Counted from the stretch's first letter, positions 8,841 through 17,464 are shown. The stretch is DNA of 39,747 bases from Muribacter muris (GCF_001038205.1 NZ_JWIZ01000038.1:1-39747); one strand, 5' to 3'. A program made the numbers and translations. The notes: generated from the letters alone by a model not told the origin.

Positions 8841-9551
8841 GTGTTGAGCCAGTTGCAATCCCATTCACTTAGCCATAAAGATGTCATCATCAGTCAAATT
8901 AAACAAGAATTCTTTGGGGGTTGGCAACCTTTTGAAGTTGTGTGGTTATTACTGTTTATCGCTGCACAAATTGTCGTCTATTATTTCTATCCCGATTCCG
9001 TATTGGCGATGATTGCCGGTATTTCGGGGATCATCTGTAACGTATTTATTGGTAAAGGTAAGATCAGTAATTATGTCTTCGGGCTGATTTTTGCGTATAG
9101 CTATTTTTACGTTTCCCTTGGGGCGAACTATCTGGGCGAAATGAATACCACGCTTTATGTCTATATTCCGGCACAATTTATCGGCTATTTTTTGTGGAAA
9201 CAAAATATGCAGCAGGATAAAAGCAGTGAAGCGGTCATCACCAAATCCTTGAGTGTTAAAGGCTGGTTAGGCTTGGTAGCGTTTATCGCCATCGGCACGC
9301 TACTGCTTGCGCAGGCATTAAAGGCAGCGGGCGGCAGTTCGACATTATTAGACGGTTTAACCACCATTATTGTGGTTGCTGCCCAAGTTTTGATGTTGCT
9401 GCGTTATCGTGAACAGTGGATTTTGTGGATTGTATTGAATATTTTGGCGATCAAATTATGGGCGGAAAATCCGTCAATGTACGTGATGTATGGTGCCTAT
9501 TTGCTCAATGCGATCTACGGCTATTACAACTGGACGAAGTTGCAAAAATAG
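8841..9551 (+). CDS. pnuC: PnuC nicotinamide riboside transporter
   Basis: Integral membrane protein of 236 residues with about seven membrane helices that imports nicotinamide riboside. This matters in Pasteurellaceae, many of which cannot make NAD de novo and need V-factor. Family features are GKGKISNYVFGLIFAYSYF, the second-half motif LLRYREQWILWIVLNI and the C-terminal YLLNAIYGYYNWTKLQK. The GGAGG at 8833-8837 lies only 3 bases before the GTG at 8841 but 6 bases before an in-frame TTG at 8844, so translation may start one codon later. A promoter-palindrome lies upstream and a terminator directly follows. Confidence 0.92.
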   Translation: MLSQLQSHSLSHKDVIISQIKQEFFGGWQPFEVVWLLLFIAAQIVVYYFYPDSVLAMIAGISGIICNVFIGKGKISNYVFGLIFAYSYFYVSLGANYLGEMNTTLYVYIPAQFIGYFLWKQNMQQDKSSEAVITKSLSVKGWLGLVAFIAIGTLLLAQALKAAGGSSTLLDGLTTIIVVAAQVLMLLRYREQWILWIVLNILAIKLWAENPSMYVMYGAYLLNAIYGYYNWTKLQK

Positions 9552-9569
9552 CTTTTTCACCGATAAATC

Positions 9570-9600
9570 AAAGGTTGAGGGTTCTCAACCTTTGTGTTTT
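9570..9600 (+). terminator. pnuC terminator
   Basis: AAAGGTTGAG (9570-9579), a GGTT loop and CTCAACCTTT (9584-9593) form a perfect 10-base stem, followed by GTGTTTT. It separates pnuC from hda and argues against any hda start before about 9600. Confidence 0.85.
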
Positions 9601-9641
9601 CCGTTATCCTTGACACAATTTTTTCAACCTATTATTCCGTT

Positions 9642-10352
9642 TTGCAACTACCGCTGCCGATTCATCAAATTGATGATGACACTTTTGATAACTTCTATGC
9701 CGAAAATAGCTTGCTGCTGTTGGATTCGTTACGTCAAAATTTTAATGATGTACATCAGCCGTTTTTCTATATTTGGGGAGGCAAAAGTAGCGGAAAAAGC
9801 CATTTGCTCAAGGCGGTCAATAATCACTATCTGCTCAATTCCCTCTCTGCCAGCTATATTCCGCTGGAAAAATCCCACTATTTTTCACCGGGGGTATTGG
9901 ACAATGCCGATCAGCTCGATGTGGTCTGTTTGGACGATCTGCAACTGGTGGCGGGCGATGAGGCGTGGGAACTGGCGATTTTCGATCTGTTTAACCAAAT
10001 CCGAGAGCAACAGAGTTTATTCAATCAAGGGCGAAAAACGCTATTGTTAATCAGTGCCGATCAGCCGCCTAACCGATTGAATATCAAATTACCGGATTTA
10101 CGTTCTCGGCTGACGTGGGGCGAAGTCTATCGTTTGGGCGATTTGAACGATGAGCAAAAACGCACGATTTTGCAACGCAATGCGCATAATAAGGGGTTGG
10201 AGCTGTCTGACGAGGTGGCAAATTACCTGTTAAAGCACATTGGGCGGGATTTGCACCGGCTCACCACCCAACTGGACTTATTGGATCGCGCCTCGTTACA
10301 GGCGCAGCGGAAATTAACCTTACCTTTCGTCAAAGCGATTTTAGGGCGATAA
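9642..10352 (+). CDS. hda: Hda, DnaA regulatory inactivator
   Basis: AAA+ protein that, bound to the DNA-loaded beta clamp, stimulates ATP hydrolysis by DnaA and prevents re-initiation. From the TTG at 9642 it has 236 residues. It opens [13 protein letters not shown], so the clamp-binding hexapeptide QLPLPI is at the very N-terminus as in relatives. Walker A is GGKSSGKS (46-53) and Walker B is VVCLDD (94-99). An upstream in-frame GTG at 9594 abuts the pnuC terminator and would add an unlikely tail. No good Shine-Dalgarno precedes the TTG; TTGACA at 9610-9615 may belong to its promoter, making a short-leader mRNA. The stop is one base from ccmA. Confidence 0.9.
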   Translation: MQLPLPIHQIDDDTFDNFYAENSLLLLDSLRQNFNDVHQPFFYIWGGKSSGKSHLLKAVNNHYLLNSLSASYIPLEKSHYFSPGVLDNADQLDVVCLDDLQLVAGDEAWELAIFDLFNQIREQQSLFNQGRKTLLLISADQPPNRLNIKLPDLRSRLTWGEVYRLGDLNDEQKRTILQRNAHNKGLELSDEVANYLLKHIGRDLHRLTTQLDLLDRASLQAQRKLTLPFVKAILGR

Positions 10353-10353
10353 A

Positions 10354-10980
10354 ATGGATCAACTCAGCTTAGTCAATCTTGCGTGTGAACGGGGCGAAAC
10401 CCGATTATTTGAAGGCTGTCATCTGACCGTTTCAAGCGGGCAATGGTGGCAAATTGAAGGACATAACGGCATCGGCAAAACCAGTTTATTGCGTATTTTG
10501 GCGGGCTTGGCGGTGGCGGCAGAGGGGGAGGTGCGCTGGAATGACGTGCCGATCCAAAAACAGCGGGAACAATATTATGCCTCGCTCTTTTATCTCGGGC
10601 ATTTTGCAGGTATTAAGCCGGAACTGACCGCTTGGGAAAATCTCCGCTTTTATCAAAAAATGCAAGGTTTGCCGTTAAGCGATGATCGCCTTTGGCACGC
10701 ATTGAATAAAGTCTCGCTCATCGGGCGGGAAGATTTGCCCTGCTCCCATTTATCTGCCGGTCAGCAACGGCGGGTGGCGTTGGCAAAGTTATGGCTGACT
10801 GAAGCAACCCTTTGGATTTTGGACGAGCCTTTCACTGCCATTGATAAAAAGGGTGTGAGCGAGTTAATCGAGCATATCGAACAGCACTGCGAGCGGGGCG
10901 GCATAGCGATTTTTACCAGCCACCAAAAAGCCGACAGTGCCAAATTGCAGACGCTATCTCTGGATCAATTTAAAGTATAA
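10354..10980 (+). CDS. ccmA: CcmA, ATPase subunit of the cytochrome c haem exporter
   Basis: ABC ATPase of 208 residues of the CcmABCD complex, which releases holo-CcmE from CcmC-CcmD for periplasmic cytochrome c assembly. Walker A is GHNGIGKT (36-43), the signature [14 protein letters not shown] starts at 133, and Walker [13 protein letters not shown] starts at 153. It starts one base after the hda stop, so translation is probably coupled to hda. ccmB starts two bases after its stop. Confidence 0.95.
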   Translation: MDQLSLVNLACERGETRLFEGCHLTVSSGQWWQIEGHNGIGKTSLLRILAGLAVAAEGEVRWNDVPIQKQREQYYASLFYLGHFAGIKPELTAWENLRFYQKMQGLPLSDDRLWHALNKVSLIGREDLPCSHLSAGQQRRVALAKLWLTEATLWILDEPFTAIDKKGVSELIEHIEQHCERGGIAIFTSHQKADSAKLQTLSLDQFKV

Positions 10981-10982
10981 CA

Positions 10983-11645
10983 ATGACACTTATCACCATT
11001 ATTCAGCGTGAGCTGACCATTGCTTTCCGTAAACCTGCCGAGATTTTGAACCCTCTGTGGTTTTTTTTGATCGTTATCACAATGTTTCCACTCTTAATGG
11101 GCCCGAACCCCGAATTATTAGCTAAAATTGCCGCAGGGACAGCGTGGGTGGCGGCGGTGCTGTCCGCTTTGCTCTCGTTTGAACGGCTGTTCCGAGATGA
11201 TTATGCGGACGGCTCGCTCGAACAACTGATGTTGCTGCCGACCGGCTTAGCCCAAGTCGCATTAGCGAAGGTGATCGCCCATTGGCTTTTAACCGGTTTG
11301 CCGCTGATTTTGCTCTCACCGATTGCCGCGATCTTATTATCATTGGACGTTAAAGTCTGGTTTGCACTGGTGCTGACCCTGTTACTCGGCACGCCGATTT
11401 TAAGTTGTTTAGGCGCGATTGGCGTAGCATTAACGGTCGGGTTACGCAAAGGCGGCACGTTATTAAGCCTGTTAATTTTGCCGCTTTTCCTGCCGGTATT
11501 GATTTTCGCTGCCGCCGTATTAGAAGCCGCTACCTTGAATTTAGGCTATCACGGACAACTAGCGATTTTAGGTGCAATGTTAGTGCTGGCTCTGACTTTT
11601 TCGCCCTTTGCGATTGCGGGGGCATTACGCATTAGCTTGCAGTAA
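10983..11645 (+). CDS. ccmB: CcmB, membrane subunit of the cytochrome c haem exporter
   Basis: Six-helix inner-membrane protein of 220 residues, the standard CcmB length. The opening ITIIQRELTIAFRKPAEILNPLWFFLIV and the following FERLFRDDYADGSLEQLMLLP, where it contacts CcmA, are family hallmarks (both seen in the translation). It is third in the hda-ccm run, two bases after ccmA. Confidence 0.95.
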   Translation: MTLITIIQRELTIAFRKPAEILNPLWFFLIVITMFPLLMGPNPELLAKIAAGTAWVAAVLSALLSFERLFRDDYADGSLEQLMLLPTGLAQVALAKVIAHWLLTGLPLILLSPIAAILLSLDVKVWFALVLTLLLGTPILSCLGAIGVALTVGLRKGGTLLSLLILPLFLPVLIFAAAVLEAATLNLGYHGQLAILGAMLVLALTFSPFAIAGALRISLQ

Positions 11646-11692
11646 CACGCGGTGAGTTATCGGCAAAATTTTACCAATAATGAGGATTTTTT

Positions 11693-12436
11693 ATGTGGAA
11701 GTGGTTACACCCCTATGCAAAATCGGAAACCCAATACCGATTATTAGGCAAAATCCAACCTTGGCTGGGCGGATTGAGCTTGTTGATATTGGCAACCGCA
11801 TTTGTGTGGGGCTTGGCATTTGCGCCGAAGGATTACCAACAGGGCGATAGCTACCGGATTATTTTTATTCACGTGCCGGCTGCGATTTGGTCAATGGGCG
11901 TTTACGGCTCAATGGCTGTCGCCGCGTTGGTGGCATTAGTGTGGCAGATCCGCCAAGCTAGTCTGGCGATGATCTCAATGGCACCGATTGGGGCAGTGTT
12001 TGCGTTTATTTCGTTAGTTACCGGTGCGGTGTGGGGTAAACCGATGTGGGGCACTTGGTGGATATGGGACGCCCGCTTAACCTCAGCGTTAGTGCTGTTC
12101 TTTTTATATCTTGGCGTAATGGCACTTTATTCTGCGTTTCAAGACCGCAGCATTGGTGCGAAAGCCGCGGGTATTTTATCTATTGTGGGCGTGATTAACC
12201 TGCCGATTATTCATTTTTCGGTAGAGTGGTGGAACACTCTGCACCAAGGGGCAACGATTACCAAATTTGATAAACCCTCAATGGCGGTGGAAATGTTAAT
12301 TCCGCTACTGCTTGCCATCTTCGGCTCAATGGTGTTTATGATTTGGTTTAGCATTTTACGTTACCGTAGCGCCTTACTGCACGATGAGCGTAAACGCCCG
12401 TGGGTACAAGCCTTAGCCGCACATTTTAAGGAGTAA
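11693..12436 (+). CDS. ccmC: CcmC, haem-handling protein
   Basis: Six-helix inner-membrane protein of 247 residues that presents haem to CcmE. The tryptophan-rich WWD loop GKPMWGTWWIWDARL (about 115-129) is intact, and the two periplasmic haem-axial histidines are at His60 (IIFIHVPAA) and His184 (NTLHQG), the same positions as in E. coli. A 47-base gap after ccmB contains the ribosome site TGAGGA. ccmD follows two bases after the stop. Confidence 0.95.
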   Translation: MWKWLHPYAKSETQYRLLGKIQPWLGGLSLLILATAFVWGLAFAPKDYQQGDSYRIIFIHVPAAIWSMGVYGSMAVAALVALVWQIRQASLAMISMAPIGAVFAFISLVTGAVWGKPMWGTWWIWDARLTSALVLFFLYLGVMALYSAFQDRSIGAKAAGILSIVGVINLPIIHFSVEWWNTLHQGATITKFDKPSMAVEMLIPLLLAIFGSMVFMIWFSILRYRSALLHDERKRPWVQALAAHFKE

Positions 12437-12438
12437 TA

Positions 12439-12636
12439 ATGACGTTCCAATTTGATTCAATCGCCGACTTTTTCGCAATGGGCGGCTACGGTTTCTATGT
12501 TTGGTTATCTTACGCCATCAGCTTTGCAACCGTAGGCTTGCTGATTTGGCAAAGCAAACGGGAAATCCGCCAAACACTCCGCCAAACCAAAAAAGCCCAA
12601 ATGCGGGAAGCGCAGCTTAACAAAACATCACAATAA
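12439..12636 (+). CDS. ccmD: CcmD, small haem exporter subunit
   Basis: A 65-residue protein with one membrane helix (about 17-36) and a basic, charged C-terminal tail (KREIRQTLRQTKKAQ). It stabilises the CcmC-holoCcmE complex. It begins two bases after ccmC. It is the last ccm gene here: the expected ccmE does not follow. Confidence 0.9.
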   Translation: MTFQFDSIADFFAMGGYGFYVWLSYAISFATVGLLIWQSKREIRQTLRQTKKAQMREAQLNKTSQ

Positions 12637-12836
12637 AATAGACAAGCGCTCGGTTGAAGGCTATTTTTTGCCAAAACGGCATTACGGTTAGCGATATAGG
12701 CTCAATGACTGATTGATAGCGTTTTATTGATGGACGCTTTTAGTGTCCGATATTTTAGATGAAAAATCGCCGGCGATCTCTCAATCGCAAAAAATCGGCA
12801 CAAATCGACCGCTTGTTGCGGTTAAAAGGAGTAGAA

Positions 12837-13418
12837 ATGCGGCATAGCTTGACTGTTTTAGCGTTACTTCTGCCGTTGGCAGCTTGTCAAACGCCAATAT
12901 CCAATCCCGTTGAACGCCCGCCCCATTGGGCAACGGTCATCAACAAAGCGAGTAATCTATACCGCCTTGATCAGCGTCTGTTTCGCAGCGAGCAATTACA
13001 GGCAACGGATTATCCGCTACTCAAGCAACAGGGGATTCGCACCCTGATAAACCTCCGTTTTTTTGATCGCAATGATGATAAACACGCCTTTGGCAATCAA
13101 GATCTCACCTTAATCAATACGCCACTTTTGACGTGGCACATTACACCGAGCGAGGTAGCAGGCGTACTATGGCAGATTGAACAAGCACAGCAAAGGGGCG
13201 GCGTGTTGGTTCACTGTTATCACGGCGCGGACAGAACCGGCTTAATTTCCGCAATGTATCGGGTGATTTACCAAAACTGGTCTATTGAGGAAGCCAAGCG
13301 GGAAATGCTTGAGGGCGATTATGGCTTTCATTCGATTTGGAAAAATATTGAGCGGCTCTTTAGTGCAGACAATGTGCAGCAAATCAAACAGGAATTGGCA
13401 CGGCTGCGAGCCAATTAA
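12837..13418 (+). CDS. lipoprotein tyrosine/dual-specificity phosphatase
   Basis: A 193-residue predicted lipoprotein: signal peptide 1-16, lipobox LAAC with Cys17. The catalytic P-loop is HCYHGADRTG (126-135), giving the C-X5-R nucleophile Cys127 and Arg133 of cysteine-based phosphatases; Asp132-Arg-Thr-Gly is the variant found in bacterial dual-specificity or phosphoinositide-type enzymes. It should act at the membrane facing the periplasm. The start at 12837 has AAGGAG at ideal spacing; an in-frame ATG at 12759 would add 26 codons containing an uptake signal and hide the signal peptide. Substrate unknown. It stands alone after ccmD. Confidence 0.82.
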   Translation: MRHSLTVLALLLPLAACQTPISNPVERPPHWATVINKASNLYRLDQRLFRSEQLQATDYPLLKQQGIRTLINLRFFDRNDDKHAFGNQDLTLINTPLLTWHITPSEVAGVLWQIEQAQQRGGVLVHCYHGADRTGLISAMYRVIYQNWSIEEAKREMLEGDYGFHSIWKNIERLFSADNVQQIKQELARLRAN

Positions 13419-13444
13419 TCGTGCAAGTGCAAATTCAGGTTAAA

Positions 13445-13468
13445 AAACTGTGATACTTCTCACAGTTT
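13445..13468 (+). promoter_or_regulatory. CRP binding site upstream of the DASS transporter
   Basis: TGTGA (13449-13453), N6, TCACA (13460-13464) is the exact CRP core, extended by AAAC and GTTT to a 24-base perfect dyad with a 6-base centre. It lies about 80 bases upstream of the transporter start. As RNA it could also form a stem followed by TTTTAGGTTTT, so it may double as the phosphatase terminator. Catabolite activation of the transporter is the likely role. Confidence 0.8.
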
Positions 13469-13543
13469 TAGGTTTTGCTTATTATGCAAAATAGGGTTTT
13501 GTGATAGTGTGCAACTCTTGATATAAAATTGTGGGAGCAGATT

Positions 13544-14941
13544 ATGACAACACCGAGTCAATTATCCACCGTAAAAGATAATCAAACCCTAAAAAGCAGT
13601 TTAATTTTGCTGTTTGATGTGGTTTTATTTTTTGTCTTATTGAATACTTTACCGTTTGAACCGCTGGCAAATAAAGGGCTTGCTTTATTGGCGTTTGTGG
13701 CGGTTTTATGGCTAACGGAAGCCATTCACGTAACGATCACCGCATTGCTTGTGCCGATTTTAGCCGTAGGTTTAGGGCTGATTGAATCGAAACAGGCGTT
13801 AGCCACTTTCTCCGACCCGATTATTTTCCTCTTTTTCGGCGGCTTTGCCTTAGCGACTGCACTGCATATTCAGAAATTGGATAAAATGATTGCCAATACC
13901 ATTTTAAGAATGGCGGGAGGGCGTCTGTCTTTGGCGGTGGTTTATTTAATGGCAGTAACCGCCGCTCTCTCAATGTGGATCAGCAATACGGCAACCGCCG
14001 CAATGATGTTGCCGCTGGCAATGGGGGTATTGAGTAATTTAGATCAGCAAAAAGAGCATAATACCTATGTTTTCGTGCTGCTAGGCATCGCTTATAGTGC
14101 CAGTATCGGCGGTATGGGAACGCCGGTCGGTAGCCCGCCAAACGGCATTGTAATGTCGAATTTGGGAATGAGCTTTGTGGAATGGTTTGCTTACGGCTTA
14201 CCGATAATGATACTGCTGATGCCGTTAATGTTCGGCGTGCTGTACATTGTGTTTAAACCGAATTTAAGCCAACGCTTTGAATTTAACTTTGAAAAAATCG
14301 AATTTAACAAAAGCCGTGTCATCACGCTTATCATTTTTGCACTGATTGCGCTACTTTGGGTATCAAGCAGCCATATTAACCCGCTGTTATCCGAGCTAAT
14401 CGGCGTCAAAAAAATTGGCAGTTTTGATAGTATCATTGCGATTTTAGCAGCGATCTTACTCTGTGCTTCCAGAGTGGTAACTTGGGACGAAATTCAAAAA
14501 AATACCGAATGGGGCGTGTTGATGCTGTTTGGTGGCGGCTTAACCCTCAGTGCCGTACTCGGCAAAACAGGGGCAAGCAAAGTGATGGCGGACGGTATCG
14601 TCTTTCTGATTGAGGGAGGACATTTCTACCTAATTGGTTTAATCGTTGCTGCTTTCATCATCTTCCTCACTGAGTTTACCTCAAATACCGCCAGTGCCGC
14701 ACTGTTAGTGCCGATTTTCATCTCAATTGCCGAAGCGTTAGGAATGCCGACGGTCGGTTTAGCAATGATCATCGGCTTAGGGGCATCTTGTGCCTTTATG
14801 CTACCGGTCGCAACCCCACCGAATGCAATCGTATTTGGCACAGGGCAGGTTAAACAGAATGAAATGGTCAAAGCCGGTTTTTGGCTCAATATCTTGTGTA
14901 TCTTTGTGATTACAACCGTTGCATACTTCTTTTGGTTATAA
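13544..14941 (+). CDS. DASS/SLC13-family anion symporter
   Basis: Polytopic membrane protein of 465 residues, about 11-12 helices. The two inverted family signatures are visible: MWISNTATAAMMLPLA with the SNT sodium/substrate motif in the first half and FTSNTASAALLVPIF in the second. Members move dicarboxylates, tricarboxylates or sulfate with sodium. A preceding CRP site favours a C4-dicarboxylate or citrate role over sulfate. ATG 13544 follows GGGAG at good spacing; an in-frame TTG at 13529 is less likely. A paired-uptake-signal terminator follows. Confidence 0.85.
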   Translation: MTTPSQLSTVKDNQTLKSSLILLFDVVLFFVLLNTLPFEPLANKGLALLAFVAVLWLTEAIHVTITALLVPILAVGLGLIESKQALATFSDPIIFLFFGGFALATALHIQKLDKMIANTILRMAGGRLSLAVVYLMAVTAALSMWISNTATAAMMLPLAMGVLSNLDQQKEHNTYVFVLLGIAYSASIGGMGTPVGSPPNGIVMSNLGMSFVEWFAYGLPIMILLMPLMFGVLYIVFKPNLSQRFEFNFEKIEFNKSRVITLIIFALIALLWVSSSHINPLLSELIGVKKIGSFDSIIAILAAILLCASRVVTWDEIQKNTEWGVLMLFGGGLTLSAVLGKTGASKVMADGIVFLIEGGHFYLIGLIVAAFIIFLTEFTSNTASAALLVPIFISIAEALGMPTVGLAMIIGLGASCAFMLPVATPPNAIVFGTGQVKQNEMVKAGFWLNILCIFVITTVAYFFWL

Positions 14942-14955
14942 TCTCAAGATTTAAA

Positions 14956-14998
14956 CAAGCGGTCGGTTTGCAGAAAAAGTGTGCAAACCGACCGCTTG
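14956..14998 (+). terminator. terminator from inverted uptake signals
   Basis: CAAGCGGTCGGTTTGCA (14956-14972) and its exact complement (14982-14998) form a 17-base perfect stem with a 9-base loop. Each arm carries one uptake signal. The stem lies just after the transporter stop and before ettA. There is no long T run after it (CACCTCTTTG), so termination efficiency is uncertain. Confidence 0.75.
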
Positions 14999-15091
14999 CA
15001 CCTCTTTGATGATAGCACCGATTTTGTTTCTATATTTCCCCCATAATTTCAAGTAAAATAGCCTCCAATTTTTGTTAGAAGGAATATCCAA

Positions 15092-16762
15092 ATGTCCACT
15101 CAATTTGTTTATACAATGCACCGTGTTGGCAAGGTTGTGCCGCCGAAACGGCATATTTTGAAAGATATTTCCCTGAGCTTTTTTCCGGGGGCGAAAATCG
15201 GGGTACTCGGCTTAAACGGGGCGGGTAAATCGACTTTGCTACGCATTATGGCGGGGATTGATAAAGAGATCGAAGGGGAAGCCCGTCCGCAGCCGGGGAT
15301 TAAAATCGGCTATTTACCGCAAGAGCCGAAGCTCGAACCGCAACAAACCGTGCGTGAGGCGGTGGAAGAAGCGGTGGCAGAGGTGAAAAATGCCTTAACC
15401 CGTTTAGATGAAGTCTATGCGTCGTATGCCGATCCCGATGCGGATTTCGATAAATTAGCCGCTGAGCAGGCAGAACTGGAAGCAATTATTCAAGCGCAAG
15501 ACGGGCATAATTTAGATAATCAGCTAGAACGTGCTGCCGATGCGTTACGCTTGCCGGATTGGGAGGCAAAAATCGAGCATTTGTCGGGCGGGGAACGCCG
15601 CCGTGTAGCACTTTGCCGCTTATTGCTGGAAAAACCGGATATGCTGCTGTTGGACGAACCGACCAACCACTTAGATGCCGAATCGGTGGCGTGGCTGGAG
15701 CGTTTCCTCCACGATTACGAAGGTACGGTGGTCGCCATTACCCACGACCGCTATTTCTTGGATAACGTTGCCGGCTGGATTTTAGAGCTTGACCGTGGCG
15801 AAGGGATTCCGTGGGAAGGTAATTACTCGTCTTGGTTGGAGCAGAAAGAAAAACGTCTTGCCCAAGAGCAAGCGGCGGAATCGGCCCGCCAAAAATCCAT
15901 TGAGAAAGAGTTGGAATGGGTACGCCAAAATCCGAAAGGTCGCCAAGCAAAAAGCAAAGCGCGTATGGCTCGCTTTGAAGAACTTAATTCCGGCGAATAT
16001 CAAAAACGTAACGAAACCAACGAACTCTTTATTCCGCCGGGCCCTCGCTTAGGTGATAAAGTGATTGAAGTGCAGAATTTGACCAAATCTTATGGCGATC
16101 GCACCTTAATTGACGATCTCTCATTCTCAATTCCGAAAGGGGCGATTGTGGGCATTATCGGGGCGAACGGTGCGGGTAAATCTACGCTGTTCCGTATGCT
16201 ATCAGGGCAGGAAAAACCGGACTCCGGTTCGATCACACTGGGCGAAACGGTGGTGATGGCATCGGTCGATCAGTTCCGTGATGCAATGGATAACAGCAAA
16301 ACTGTGTGGGAAGAAGTGTCGGGCGGATTAGATATTATGCGTATCGGCAACTTTGAAATCCCAAGCCGTGCTTATGTGGGGCGTTTCAACTTTAAAGGCG
16401 TTGATCAACAAAAACGGGTCGGCGAATTATCTGGCGGTGAACGGGGACGTTTACACCTAGCCAAGCTGCTCCAAGTCGGCGGCAACGTGTTGTTATTGGA
16501 CGAACCGACCAATGATTTAGACGTTGAAACACTGCGGGCATTAGAAAATGCGATTTTAGAGTTTCCGGGCTGTGCATTGGTGATTTCCCACGACCGCTGG
16601 TTTTTAGACCGTATCGCCACCCATATTTTAGATTACGGCGATGAAGGCAAAGTTACTTTCTACGAAGGCAACTTCTCTGATTACGAAGAGTGGAAAAAGA
16701 AAACCTTTGGCGCAGAAGCTCTGCAACCGCACCGAATGAAATATAAACGTATCGCTAAATAG
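15092..16762 (+). CDS. ettA: EttA, ABC-F translational throttle
   Basis: Cytosolic ABC-F protein of 556 residues that binds the ribosomal E site and gates the first elongation steps according to the ATP/ADP ratio. Two ATPase domains: LGLNGAGKST with LSGGERRRVALCRLLL and DEPTNHLD in the first, and IGANGAGKST with LSGGERGRLHLAKLL and DEPTNDLD in the second. The region between holds the arm and the charged P-site interaction motif linker (EKRLAQEQAAESARQKS). Length and N-terminus (MSTQFVYTMHRVGKVVPPKR) match EttA and not Uup or YheS. The ribosome site is AGAAGGAA. Confidence 0.96.
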   Translation: MSTQFVYTMHRVGKVVPPKRHILKDISLSFFPGAKIGVLGLNGAGKSTLLRIMAGIDKEIEGEARPQPGIKIGYLPQEPKLEPQQTVREAVEEAVAEVKNALTRLDEVYASYADPDADFDKLAAEQAELEAIIQAQDGHNLDNQLERAADALRLPDWEAKIEHLSGGERRRVALCRLLLEKPDMLLLDEPTNHLDAESVAWLERFLHDYEGTVVAITHDRYFLDNVAGWILELDRGEGIPWEGNYSSWLEQKEKRLAQEQAAESARQKSIEKELEWVRQNPKGRQAKSKARMARFEELNSGEYQKRNETNELFIPPGPRLGDKVIEVQNLTKSYGDRTLIDDLSFSIPKGAIVGIIGANGAGKSTLFRMLSGQEKPDSGSITLGETVVMASVDQFRDAMDNSKTVWEEVSGGLDIMRIGNFEIPSRAYVGRFNFKGVDQQKRVGELSGGERGRLHLAKLLQVGGNVLLLDEPTNDLDVETLRALENAILEFPGCALVISHDRWFLDRIATHILDYGDEGKVTFYEGNFSDYEEWKKKTFGAEALQPHRMKYKRIAK

Positions 16763-16934
16763 CAGCAAGCGGTCGGAATAGGCAAAAAATATGCAACAGC
16801 ATCGTGATGTTACAATAGATTGACATCATCAAATATGCTAAAGACGCTATGCAGGCGGTCATTTATGACAGATACAGGCTTGCCGTCCACTGGATATTTA
16901 TGTTGGGTGCATTGCATAAAAACACGGAAAACCG

Positions 16935-16943
16935 ACCGCTTGT
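16935..16943 (-). repeat. DNA uptake signal
   Basis: ACCGCTTGT is a full 9-base core in the 212-base gap between ettA and grxD. A partial partner (CAAGCGGTCGG) lies just after the ettA stop. I see no convincing gene in that gap. Confidence 0.8.
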
Positions 16944-16974
16944 TTAACCCTTTCGATTAACAACGAGGTAAAAA

Positions 16975-17301
16975 ATGGAAACGATTGAGAAAATCAAAAA
17001 ACAGATCAGCGAAAACCCGATTCTACTTTATATGAAAGGTTCGCCGAAATTCCCGTCTTGCGGCTTTTCTGCTCGTGCGGTTGAAGCAGTGATCAACTGC
17101 CAAGTGCCGTTCGGCTATGTGGATATTTTGACTAATCCGGATATTCGTGCCGAGTTACCGAAATATGCTAACTGGCCGACTTTCCCGCAATTATGGGTAG
17201 AGGGTGAGTTAATCGGCGGCTGCGACATCGTGCTAGAAATGGCACAAAAAGGCGAACTACAAGCCTTATTGAAAGAAGTTGCGGAAAGACATCCAGCGTA
17301 A
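16975..17301 (+). CDS. grxD: monothiol glutaredoxin GrxD
   Basis: A 108-residue CGFS-type glutaredoxin that binds a [2Fe-2S] cluster with glutathione and passes Fe-S clusters to client proteins. The active site is C29-G30-F31-S32, with Lys21 in MKGSP and the WPTFPQLW and GGCDI glutathione-binding segments all present. The ribosome site is GAGG 7 bases upstream. It is single-gene and ends in a strong terminator. Confidence 0.96.
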   Translation: METIEKIKKQISENPILLYMKGSPKFPSCGFSARAVEAVINCQVPFGYVDILTNPDIRAELPKYANWPTFPQLWVEGELIGGCDIVLEMAQKGELQALLKEVAERHPA

Positions 17302-17309
17302 TTGCTCTT

Positions 17310-17338
17310 AAAAAACGGCTCTGAGTGAGCCGTTTTTT
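17310..17338 (+). terminator. grxD terminator
   Basis: AAAAAACGGCTC, a 5-base loop and GAGCCGTTTTTT form a perfect 12-base stem with a built-in T run, 8 bases after the grxD stop. Confidence 0.93.
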
Positions 17339-17416
17339 ATTTGACAGAGAAAGTCGTGAGCGTATATCAAACTATTGTGTCGATGTTTATAAAATCGTCA
17401 AAGAAACGTGGTGTGA

Positions 17417-17443
17417 TTGAAAATAACAATAAACACCCCATAT
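17417..17443 (+). promoter_or_regulatory. sigma32 heat-shock promoter of htpG
   Basis: TTGAAA (17417-17422) and CCCCATAT (17436-17443), 13 bases apart, match the RpoH promoter consensus. It lies about 60 bases before the htpG start, on a gene whose orthologues are heat-shock induced. Confidence 0.85.
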
Positions 17444-17455
17444 TTTTCCCGTTAT

Positions 17456-17464
17456 ACAAGCGGT
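17456..17464 (+). repeat. DNA uptake signal in the htpG leader
   Basis: ACAAGCGGT, exact core copy, lies in the transcribed leader between the sigma32 promoter and the htpG ribosome site. Confidence 0.8.

Noticed and set aside
9490-10050. 186-codon plus-strand open frame overlapping hda
   Set aside because: It runs out of frame with hda, whose AAA+ motifs are intact, and has no recognisable domains.
12759-12836. 26-codon N-terminal extension of the phosphatase
   Set aside because: It contains an uptake signal and a 12-base palindrome and would bury the lipoprotein signal; the inner ATG has an ideal ribosome site.
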